From DATCKG01 sp036562385 (GTDB lineage Bacteria > Bacillota > Sulfobacillia > Symbiobacteriales > Symbiobacteriaceae): a DNA stretch of 16,047 nucleotides. The notes under the pieces were generated by a model. The model was not told the origin of the DNA. It searched no databases and saw nothing but the letters and a program-made list of their open reading frames with translations. Made by a program: the position numbers and the translations under genes. This document shows, piece after piece, positions 5,342 through 12,456 of the stretch (its first letter is position 1; each line of letters begins with the position of its first letter). The stretch is taken from contig DATCKG010000076.1 in NCBI GenBank assembly GCA_036562385.1, positions 1-16,047 on the forward strand. The letters are read 5' to 3'.

Positions 5342-7294
5342 GTGCAGGTGACACCGCTGTGCCGCCGGAACGGCGTCTGGACGGAATCGGGTGTCGAACT
5401 GGTCCGCCGGCCTGCTGAAGCGGGGCTCGAGTATCTCCACCTCCACTGCACCGACCCGGACCAAGTGGACAGGGTAGCCCTACGCTTTCCGGCTGATCCG
5501 TCCGAGCAGTTCTTCGGATTCGGGGAAAAGTTCAACAGCGTAAATCAGCGGGGAAAACTGGTGGACCTGTGGGTCCGCAACGGCGCCTCCGGCGATGAGA
5601 CGTACAAGCCGGTGCCTTTCTGGATGAGCACCCGCGGCTACGCCTGCGCCCTGCAGACGAACCGCCATGCCTGGGTGCTGGTGGCCCACCCCCTCTGCCC
5701 GGACGCCGTGGTCGCCGCGGTGGAGGGAACGGAACTGAGCGCCGTGGTCTTTACCGGCAGGTCGCCCAAAGAGCTTCTTACCGCCTATACGGCCTGGGTG
5801 GGGCGGCCGCCCTGCCCCGAGCCCTGGGCCTTCGGCCCCTGGAAGTCCCGGGACTGGAGGGTAGAGGACGAGAGCACCGTGCGGCTCGATTTGAAGAAGC
5901 AGGCGGAACTGGGCATTGCCTGCACTGTCAAGCTCATCGATGCCGGCTGGTCCACCGAACCGAACAACTTCAGCTGGGACCGGAAAAAATACCCAGATCC
6001 GGCCGGATTGATCCAGCAACTTCGTTCCCACGGCTATGAAGTCGTTTTGTGGGTCTGTCCCTGGTTTGTCCAGGGGACCGAGATCCACGACCAACTGGCC
6101 GCCAAGGGCTTTCTTCTGCGGAGGCCAGACGGATCCGTCTATGTGCACCGGATCGCCAACGCGCCGGACCTGGTGGGCAGCCTGCTGGACTTTACGCATC
6201 CCGGTGCGGTGGCGTGGTGGCAGGAGCAGATCCGTTGTCTTATGAAGATGGGCGTGCGGGGCATCAAGACCGATTTCGGGGAACAGGTACCGCCCGACGC
6301 CGTGTTTGCTGACGGCTCCACAGGGGCGACCATGCACAACGCATACCCCCGCCTGTACAACGAGGTCACCTGGGCGGTGGTCAGCCAGTACCGGGGAGTG
6401 CTTCTGGCCCGCTCCGCCTGGCAGGGTTCGCAGCGCTTCCCGGGCATCTGGGCGGGCGACCAGTCCGGCGACTTTGCCCCCTGGAGCGGCCTACCCAGTG
6501 TGGTGCGGGCGGGCTTGAGCGCCGGCCTGTCAGGCTTCCCCTACTGGGGCAGCGACATTGGCGGCTATTTCAACCGCCCCACCGCGGACTGCTTCATCCG
6601 CTGGGCGCAGTTCGGCGCCTTCTCGCCGATCATGGAAGTGCACGGCCTCGAAGACCACGACCCGTGGAGCTTCGATGAGGAAACGCTTCGCATCTATCGG
6701 GAGCTAACGAATCTCCGCTGCCGGCTGTTCCCGTACATCTACACCTGCGCCCATATCGCCGCGGAAACCGGAATTCCGATGATGCGGGCACTGCCGCTGG
6801 AGTTTCCGCACGATCCCGCCGTCTACAGCCTGGACTTTGCGGAGTTCTCCTACATGTTCGGTGACGATCTCCTGGTAGCCCCCGTCTGCTGGAACTCCAC
6901 GGTGCGCCGCCGGGTGTACCTGCCTGCCGGCGCCGACTGGTTCGATTTCTGGACCCACCGGCGCATGCCGGGCGGCACGGTGATCCAGGCAGAGGCCCCT
7001 GCCGATCGCATTCCGGTGTTCGTGAAAAACGGCGCAATTCTGCCTTTTCAGCGTTACCCCCTGCCCCTTGGATCGCAAGACCGTGAGGTATGGGTCTATC
7101 CCGCCGGCAGCCGCACTGTGACGCTGTACGACGGCACCGTCATCACCTGCGAGCCCGAGGGTGACGGCGTCCGCCTGCAGGTAGAGAACGCACCGGCCGG
7201 CAGCCGGTACTCCTTCCGGGTCCGTACACCCACCGGTGAATGGCTTACGGCAGAGCTTCCAGACAACGTAAGAGACGTAACGGTTTGGTATTGA
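5342..7294 (+). CDS. GH31 alpha-glycosidase, YicI alpha-xylosidase-like
   Basis: This 650-residue glycoside hydrolase family 31 enzyme is a retaining alpha-glycosidase. The N-terminal beta-sandwich contains FGFGEKFNSVNQRG (about residues 58-71), close to the YicI pattern. The catalytic barrel carries KLIDAGW, then the nucleophile Asp311 in IKTDFGEQVPPD and the acid/base Asp373 in WAGDQSGDF, followed by GFPYWGSDIGGYF and a RWAQFGAFSP segment. KTDFGE is the YicI/alpha-xylosidase and related alpha-glucosidase form; the YihQ sulfoquinovosidase form (MADFGEYL) is not present. There is no signal peptide, so it acts on imported glycosides. I chose the GTG at 5342, 17 bases after the isomerase stop with GGGGGTAGGTGG upstream; an earlier in-frame ATG at 5231 would overlap the isomerase by 94 bases. 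Confidence 0.85.
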   Translation: MQVTPLCRRNGVWTESGVELVRRPAEAGLEYLHLHCTDPDQVDRVALRFPADPSEQFFGFGEKFNSVNQRGKLVDLWVRNGASGDETYKPVPFWMSTRGYACALQTNRHAWVLVAHPLCPDAVVAAVEGTELSAVVFTGRSPKELLTAYTAWVGRPPCPEPWAFGPWKSRDWRVEDESTVRLDLKKQAELGIACTVKLIDAGWSTEPNNFSWDRKKYPDPAGLIQQLRSHGYEVVLWVCPWFVQGTEIHDQLAAKGFLLRRPDGSVYVHRIANAPDLVGSLLDFTHPGAVAWWQEQIRCLMKMGVRGIKTDFGEQVPPDAVFADGSTGATMHNAYPRLYNEVTWAVVSQYRGVLLARSAWQGSQRFPGIWAGDQSGDFAPWSGLPSVVRAGLSAGLSGFPYWGSDIGGYFNRPTADCFIRWAQFGAFSPIMEVHGLEDHDPWSFDEETLRIYRELTNLRCRLFPYIYTCAHIAAETGIPMMRALPLEFPHDPAVYSLDFAEFSYMFGDDLLVAPVCWNSTVRRRVYLPAGADWFDFWTHRRMPGGTVIQAEAPADRIPVFVKNGAILPFQRYPLPLGSQDREVWVYPAGSRTVTLYDGTVITCEPEGDGVRLQVENAPAGSRYSFRVRTPTGEWLTAELPDNVRDVTVWY

Positions 7295-7306
7295 GGGGGA
7301 AGCCTT

Positions 7307-8464
7307 GTGAAGATTACAGATGTGCAGGCCACGCTGCTGAAGACCCCGTATGACGGACCGTTTCACCCCACCTGGGCGCCTGGCCAGACCCACACCCACC
7401 TCTACACCACACTGGTACGTATCCACACGGACGCAGGCATTACCGGCATCGGCGCTGGTCCTGCCACGGGCTTTGAAGGTGTGGTGGGCGTATACACCTT
7501 CCTGCGCCCCAGCCTGATCGGCCAGGATCCCTTTGCCACCGAGCGTATCATCAAGGAAGTGCGCAGCAGTTCGGTGCGCATCGGCTGGACCTGGATGATC
7601 GAAATGGCCCTGTGGGACCTCATTGGCAAGGCGGCAGGACTGCCGGTCTACAAACTTTGGGGTGGCTTTGCCGACCGGCTGAAGGCCTACGCCTCCCTGG
7701 GCGAAATGCGCTCGCCGGAGGAGACCGTCGAACTGGCCCAGCGCCTTTATGATGAAGGCTTCCGAGCGCTGAAGGTGCGCTTCCGCGACTCGGATGTCCG
7801 CAGGGATCTGCGCATAGTGGAAGCGATTCGGTCCGCCATGGGCGACCGGATGGACATTATGGTGGACGCAAATCAGGCGGAGGTGATGCCTGGATCAGGT
7901 GACTACTTCGTATGGGACTACTTTACGGCCCTGGATGTAGCTCGCGCGCTCAAGGACCTGGGTGTGCTCTGGCTCGAGGAGCCGCTGCCCCGCTATGACT
8001 TTGACAACATCGCGCGGCTCACAGAGAACTCACCCCTCCCCATCGCCGGTGGCGAACTGAATCGCGGCCTACACGAATACAAACTGCTCATCGAACACGG
8101 CTGCTACCACATCCTGCAGGCCGACGCATCCTTCTCCGAAGGGATGCTCCAGCTTCGCAAGGCGGCGGCCATCGCCGAGGCTTTCGGGCGCCGGTTCATT
8201 CCCCACACCTGGTCCAACGGCATCGGGCTGCGGGCCAACCTGCAGGTTGCCGCATCCCTGCCCAATGCCGGCTGGTTGGAGTTTCCTTATGACCCGCCGG
8301 CCTGGACCGTAGAGGCCCGGGACCGGATGCTACTGGACCCCCTGCGCATCGACCCGGATGGGTATGTCACTGTGCCCCAGAAACCCGGACTTGGCTTCGA
8401 GCTGGACGAAGACGCAGTCACAAAGTACCAGCTTCCCTTTGACACGTCCATACTGACACAGTAA
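7307..8464 (+). CDS. Enolase-superfamily (mandelate racemase subgroup) sugar-acid dehydratase
   Basis: The 385-residue protein has the capping domain and TIM barrel of the mandelate racemase/muconate lactonizing group, which abstract a proton next to a carboxylate and often dehydrate aldonic acids to 2-keto-3-deoxy acids. Magnesium ligands are visible at Asp187 (MVDANQ), Glu224 (WLEEPLP) and Glu250 (IAGGEL). The acid/base partners of the racemase subgroup are Asp273 (LQADAS) with His300 (FIPHTW), and Glu325 is in a position like that of mandelate racemase Glu317. On the other face the usual K-x-K is Lys156-Val-Arg158. The start is the GTG at 7307, with GAGGGGGA upstream, 12 bases after the GH31 stop. 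Substrate is unknown; sugar-acid dehydratase is more likely than racemase from the sugar operon context. Confidence 0.75.
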   Translation: MKITDVQATLLKTPYDGPFHPTWAPGQTHTHLYTTLVRIHTDAGITGIGAGPATGFEGVVGVYTFLRPSLIGQDPFATERIIKEVRSSSVRIGWTWMIEMALWDLIGKAAGLPVYKLWGGFADRLKAYASLGEMRSPEETVELAQRLYDEGFRALKVRFRDSDVRRDLRIVEAIRSAMGDRMDIMVDANQAEVMPGSGDYFVWDYFTALDVARALKDLGVLWLEEPLPRYDFDNIARLTENSPLPIAGGELNRGLHEYKLLIEHGCYHILQADASFSEGMLQLRKAAAIAEAFGRRFIPHTWSNGIGLRANLQVAASLPNAGWLEFPYDPPAWTVEARDRMLLDPLRIDPDGYVTVPQKPGLGFELDEDAVTKYQLPFDTSILTQ

Positions 8465-8478
8465 GGGGGTTACGACTC

Positions 8479-9744
8479 ATGAAGCGGTACCTGGCCATCG
8501 TCGCTGCTCTGCTCTGTCTCTCGCTGACGCTGACCGCTTGCGGAGGCCAGACGACCAATTCCGGCGACACCGGCTCGGAGGAAGTCACCCTCACGTTCTG
8601 GCTCATCGACCCCTTCACCAAGGCACAGGACGCCCCCATCTACCAGGCCATTGCCGACTTTGAGAAAGCCAACCCGGGCATCAAGGTCGACATCCAGCCC
8701 ATGGCCACCAACGTAATCCACGACAAGATCGTCACCGCCATTTCCGGCGGACAGGGACCGGATGTGGTCAGCATTGACATCGCCTGGTGTGGCGAGTTCA
8801 TCGCCATGGACCTCCTGGCGGACATCACCGAGGAGTTCGGGCCGTACAAGGATGAGTTTATGGACGGACCGCTGAGCGCAGTCACCCGGGATGGAAAACT
8901 TTACGCCGTGCCCTGGTACACCAACAACGTGGCCCTCTACTACAACGTGGAGGCCTTTGAGAAGGCCGGCATTACCAATCCTCCTTCCACCTGGAACGAG
9001 TTGGTTGACGTGGCCAAGAAGCTTAAGGAGGCCGGCTACTACGCGATCAGTATCGGCCGTGGCGGCTACGGCACCTACTTCTTCCTCCCCTTCCTGTTCC
9101 AGAACAGAGGCCGGGTGTTTGCTGAGGACAACAAGACGCTGGTGGTCAACAGCCCCGAGGCGGTCGAGGCCTTTGAGTTCTACACTGGCCTCTACACCGA
9201 ACTGCATGCGATTCCGGAGGACGTAAAGAGTGCCTTCTCCTGGGACGAGATCTACGCGCCGTTCCTCCAGGAGCGTGCAGCCATGCTGATCAGCGGTGAC
9301 TGGGCCAAGTTCACCATCGAGAACAGCGCCCCGGACCTGAAGTGGGCAGTGGCCCCCCTGCCCAAGGGCAAGACCGCTGCCACCGTGGCGGGCGGCTACA
9401 ACCTGGCCATCAGTAAGAACACCAAGCACAAGGAAGCCGCCTGGAAACTGATCCGTTACCTGACCGATCACGATGGCATGAAGATCCTGGAGCAGTACAG
9501 CCGGATCGCCGCCCGCAAGGACGTGGTGGACACCGAGTACGCCAAGAAGGATCCGTTCGTCTCCACCTTCGTGCAGCAGGCGCCGTTGGGCATTCCGCAG
9601 CCCACCAACGCGGCCTGGCCCAAGATCAACGACCTGATCGGCGATGCCTTCGATGCGGTCATTCAGGGCCAGAAGACACCGAAGGAAGCGCTGGACGAAG
9701 TGGTCGCCAAGGGTCAGCCTCTGGTTGATAGCATCGTGCAATAA
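8479..9744 (+). CDS. ABC transporter sugar-binding lipoprotein (extracellular family 1)
   Basis: This 421-residue protein is the substrate receptor of a carbohydrate-uptake ABC transporter. It has a lipoprotein signal: a charged start (MKRY), a hydrophobic stretch and the lipobox LTAC with the lipidated Cys21. The mature protein starts with a short polar linker, then VTLTFWLIDP, and continues with family 1 hallmarks such as a QGPDVVSIDIAW segment, DGKLYAVPWYTNNVALYYN, the PSTWNELVDVAKKL helix and the AGGYNLAISKNTKHKEAAWKLI region. A ribosome binding site (AAGGGGG) precedes the ATG. Its large aromatic content fits a sugar ligand. It is followed by a strong intergenic hairpin and two permease genes. 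Confidence 0.9.
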   Translation: MKRYLAIVAALLCLSLTLTACGGQTTNSGDTGSEEVTLTFWLIDPFTKAQDAPIYQAIADFEKANPGIKVDIQPMATNVIHDKIVTAISGGQGPDVVSIDIAWCGEFIAMDLLADITEEFGPYKDEFMDGPLSAVTRDGKLYAVPWYTNNVALYYNVEAFEKAGITNPPSTWNELVDVAKKLKEAGYYAISIGRGGYGTYFFLPFLFQNRGRVFAEDNKTLVVNSPEAVEAFEFYTGLYTELHAIPEDVKSAFSWDEIYAPFLQERAAMLISGDWAKFTIENSAPDLKWAVAPLPKGKTAATVAGGYNLAISKNTKHKEAAWKLIRYLTDHDGMKILEQYSRIAARKDVVDTEYAKKDPFVSTFVQQAPLGIPQPTNAAWPKINDLIGDAFDAVIQGQKTPKEALDEVVAKGQPLVDSIVQ

Positions 9745-9754
9745 CGACTAAGCG

Positions 9755-9789
9755 GGGTCCCCGGGGCAGGTGCCCTGCCCCGGGGATCC
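9755..9789 (+). promoter_or_regulatory. Strong intercistronic hairpin between binding protein and permease genes
   Basis: A 16-base-pair stem (9755-9770 with 9774-9789, one G-U pair) closes on a 3-base loop (TGC). The inner 12 pairs are perfect and almost all G-C. No T run follows, so it is not a typical terminator. Hairpins at this place in binding-protein operons often stabilise the upstream message and lower permease expression, as after malE. That role is inferred; the structure is directly visible and fills most of the only gap longer than 30 bases within the operon. Confidence 0.7.
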
Positions 9790-9819
9790 GGGTCCGCAGG
9801 GGCGAAAGGAGCGGGAGTC

Positions 9820-10725
9820 ATGAGGACGCGGCTCAAGGCCGCGTGGAAGGCCTACGCGGCCGGCTATGCGCTTGTCCTTCCGGCACTGCTGGTCATATTC
9901 GCAGTGGTCCTGTACCCCATGGTGCAGGGCATCCGGATGAGCTTTCAAAACGTCACGCTGCTTAACATGTCCCGTCCTGATCACGCGTTCGTGGGGCTGC
10001 AAAACTACATCAGTGTGTTCCGCAACCCAGATTTCTGGGTCGCCGTGAGGAACACGGGCGTGTGGACCATCGCTAACCTGGTGGCCCAGATCGTGCTGGG
10101 CCTGGCCTTTGCCCTGCTGCTCAATCAAAGGCTCCGCCTGCAGGGCCTATTCCGCAGCATCAGCCTGATTCCCTGGATCGTCCCCTCTGTGGTAGCGGTT
10201 CTGACCTGGCGGTGGATGTACGACGCCAACAACGGCGTGATCAACATCTGGCTTTCGCGCCTAGGGATCATCGACAGGTTTATCCACTGGCTGGGCAACA
10301 TGAAGACCGCCCTGTGGGCCGTCATCATTGAGAGTATCTGGAAAGGAACGCCCTTTGTGCTGATCATGTTCCTCTCCGCGCTGCAAGGGATCCCCGCACA
10401 GGTGTATGAGGCCGCCGCCATCGACGGATGCAACAATCTCCAGATGCTGACCCGGATCATCATCCCTATGCTGCGCCGGACCATTGCGATTGCCACCACC
10501 CTCACGCTGGTGTACACCCTCAACAACTTCAACGCAGTCTGGCTCATGACCCAGGGTGGCCCGCTGCACGCTTCCGAGATCATGCTGACGTATGCCTACA
10601 AAGTAGCCTTCCGGGATTTCAACCTCGGAAACGCAGCAGCGATTTCGGTGCTGATGTTCCTCTTGCTGGCGATCATTTCTTCATTTTATATCGGCATGGT
10701 CGAACGGGAGGGCGATCTTTCGTGA
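9820..10725 (+). CDS. ABC sugar transporter permease, MalF/UgpA type
   Basis: This 301-residue inner-membrane protein forms half of the transport channel with the next gene product. About six hydrophobic segments are visible (near 15-35, 80-101, 113-130, 164-187, 220-235 and 272-291). The EAA loop that docks to the ATPase is at 197-219, reading YEAAAIDGCNNLQMLTRII. AAAGGAG lies 8 bases before the ATG. The stop overlaps the next start by 4 bases, implying translational coupling. Confidence 0.9.
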   Translation: MRTRLKAAWKAYAAGYALVLPALLVIFAVVLYPMVQGIRMSFQNVTLLNMSRPDHAFVGLQNYISVFRNPDFWVAVRNTGVWTIANLVAQIVLGLAFALLLNQRLRLQGLFRSISLIPWIVPSVVAVLTWRWMYDANNGVINIWLSRLGIIDRFIHWLGNMKTALWAVIIESIWKGTPFVLIMFLSALQGIPAQVYEAAAIDGCNNLQMLTRIIIPMLRRTIAIATTLTLVYTLNNFNAVWLMTQGGPLHASEIMLTYAYKVAFRDFNLGNAAAISVLMFLLLAIISSFYIGMVEREGDLS

Positions 10726-11546
10726 AACCCCGTTGGAGCACGGTGGTTTCGAAGTACGTAGCCACCGCCGTCATGTGTGCCATCGCGGCCTTTCCCTTCC
10801 TCTGGATGTTTCTCACATCGGTCAAGCCCGCCTACGAACTGAACAAGCCCAACTTCTGGCCCCAGCACTGGACCTTCCAGGCATACGCGGATGTCTGGAC
10901 CACCGGGCGTTTCTTCCAGTACTTTCTTAACAGCGTGATCGTTGCGGTCCTCACCACCGCCATCGCCCTGGCCCTGGCCGTGCTGGCCGGGTACGGATTC
11001 TCCCGTTACCGCCTTCCCGGCGGCAAAGCGATGCTGATTTTGATCCTCTTTTCGCAGATGTTCCCGGCGATTCTCCTGGCGATCCCTTACTTTGTACTGA
11101 TGAAGAAGTTCATGCTTCTGGACAAACTGGCAGGTCTGGTCCTGGTCAACACCACTTTTGCCCTGCCCCTCAGCACCTGGACGATGCGCAACTACTTCCT
11201 GACCGTCCCGCTGGACCTGGATGAGGCCGCCATGGTGGACGGATGCACCCGCCTGGGCGCGCTGTGGCGGGTCATCTTGCCCGTAGCCAAACCAGGGGTC
11301 ATGGCAGCAGCGATCTTCTGCTTCATCCAGGCCTGGAACGAGTTCATGTTCGCCAACACCTTCATCAGCCAGGAGAAGCTCCGGACCCTGCCCCTGGGTC
11401 TCCAGTCGCTGATCGGACAGTACTCCACCGACTGGGGCATGCTGATGGCCGGCTCGGTAATCACCACCCTGCCCATCGTGCTCTTCTTCCTGATTGTGCA
11501 GAAAAACCTCGTGAGCGGCCTCGCGGCTGGCTCCGTGAAGGAATAA
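10722..11546 (+). CDS. ABC sugar transporter permease, MalG type
   Basis: This 274-residue inner-membrane protein is the second half of the channel. The EAA loop is at 167-190 (LDEAAMVDGCTRLGALWRVIL), and about six hydrophobic segments are present. The GTG at 10722 is chosen because it forms a GTGA overlap with the upstream stop and starts the protein at a MalG-like point; the open frame extends further upstream without family similarity. No gene for the transporter's ATPase occurs in the window, so a shared MsmX/MalK-type ATPase encoded elsewhere probably energises it. Confidence 0.9.
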   Translation: MKPRWSTVVSKYVATAVMCAIAAFPFLWMFLTSVKPAYELNKPNFWPQHWTFQAYADVWTTGRFFQYFLNSVIVAVLTTAIALALAVLAGYGFSRYRLPGGKAMLILILFSQMFPAILLAIPYFVLMKKFMLLDKLAGLVLVNTTFALPLSTWTMRNYFLTVPLDLDEAAMVDGCTRLGALWRVILPVAKPGVMAAAIFCFIQAWNEFMFANTFISQEKLRTLPLGLQSLIGQYSTDWGMLMAGSVITTLPIVLFFLIVQKNLVSGLAAGSVKE

Positions 11547-11547
11547 A

Positions 11548-12429
11548 ATGCTTGCCGGATTTTTCCTGGGGCTGGGCTGCGCGCTGGCCTACAGCCTCAC
11601 CGGGATTTTCATCCGCCGGGGCTCCGAGTTGGTCGGGCCATGGGCCGGCGTGCTCCTGATGTTCACGGCTCAGACCGTCTTGGCGCTGGCGACCGCCGGA
11701 GCTATGGGCGTCCTTCAGCCGCCAGGCCTCGCCGCGGCCAGCCTGTATCTCCTGGTAGGCATCCTGACCAGCGCACCGGCCAACAGCCTGATCGTCTCCT
11801 GCCTGCAGATCGCCGGTCCGGCCCGGGCCTCCGCCTCCAAGGTCTCCGCCCTGGTACTCGGCATGGCCCTGGGCACGCTGGTGCTGAGAGAACGCCTTTT
11901 ACCCTGGGCCTGGGCCGGTGCCGCCCTGGTGTTCGTCGGCCTCGGCCTCCTGATGATGCCGGCACGAACCGGTGCGCCTGATCTTGAGCCGGCAAAGGCC
12001 CGCACCGGCATCCTGATGGGACTGGGCGCCGGCGCCTTCTTTGCGGTGGGCAGCCTCATGCGAAAGGTCGCCATGATGTGGTGGCCTGAGCCGCTGGCAG
12101 GAGCCGCTTTGGAGTCAGCGGGGGCGCTGCTGGTTTTCCTGCTGCTGCCTATGGGGTACCGGGAACTGAAGGGACTCCGCCGGCCGGGAGCGGTGTCCTA
12201 CGCAGCAGCCGGTGGTCTCAGCCTCTGCGGCACCGTGGCGTTTCTCTCTGCCCTGAACCACATCCCTCTGACGGTGGCCAATCTTCTCGCAGGGACGGAA
12301 CCGGTCATCACGCTGGTGTTAAGTTCGCTGCTGCTGAAATCCGCAGGCGATAAGGCCACGCTGCGGCAGTCCGCCGGCGTCGCAATGGTGACAGCCGGGG
12401 TGATGATACTGGTGTGGGCGGGGGCTTGA
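11548..12429 (+). CDS. EamA/DMT-family transporter (RhaT-like membrane protein)
   Basis: The 293-residue protein is almost entirely hydrophobic and shows two similar halves (about 1-140 and 150-293), as in EamA drug/metabolite transporters with ten membrane helices. The first half opens with LGLGCALAYSLTGIFIRRG and ends with a WAGAALVFVGLGLLMM helix. The second half reads MGLGAGAFFAVGSLMRK and ends LTVANLLAGTEPVITLVLSSLLL...SAGVAMVTAGVMILVW, a typical EamA ending. It starts one base after the MalG-type stop, with AAGGAA as ribosome binding site, so it is firmly in the operon. Family members export amino acids, acids and sugars or import some metabolites. Placed between an importer and an aldehyde oxidoreductase, export of an end product is a reasonable inference, but direction and substrate are unknown. 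Confidence 0.8.
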   Translation: MLAGFFLGLGCALAYSLTGIFIRRGSELVGPWAGVLLMFTAQTVLALATAGAMGVLQPPGLAAASLYLLVGILTSAPANSLIVSCLQIAGPARASASKVSALVLGMALGTLVLRERLLPWAWAGAALVFVGLGLLMMPARTGAPDLEPAKARTGILMGLGAGAFFAVGSLMRKVAMMWWPEPLAGAALESAGALLVFLLLPMGYRELKGLRRPGAVSYAAAGGLSLCGTVAFLSALNHIPLTVANLLAGTEPVITLVLSSLLLKSAGDKATLRQSAGVAMVTAGVMILVWAGA

Positions 12430-12456
12430 GAACTACCGGACGAAGGAGGTTTATCG

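Noticed and set aside
5342..7294. Calling the GH31 enzyme a sulfoquinovosidase and the operon a sulfo-EMP2 locus outright
   Set aside because: The YihQ-type nucleophile motif is absent and the isomerase comparison is from memory. The idea is kept only as a hypothesis.
10428..10721. Upstream extension of the MalG-type permease
   Set aside because: It lies within the MalF-type gene in another frame and lacks permease similarity. The GTGA overlap at 10722 is a normal start.
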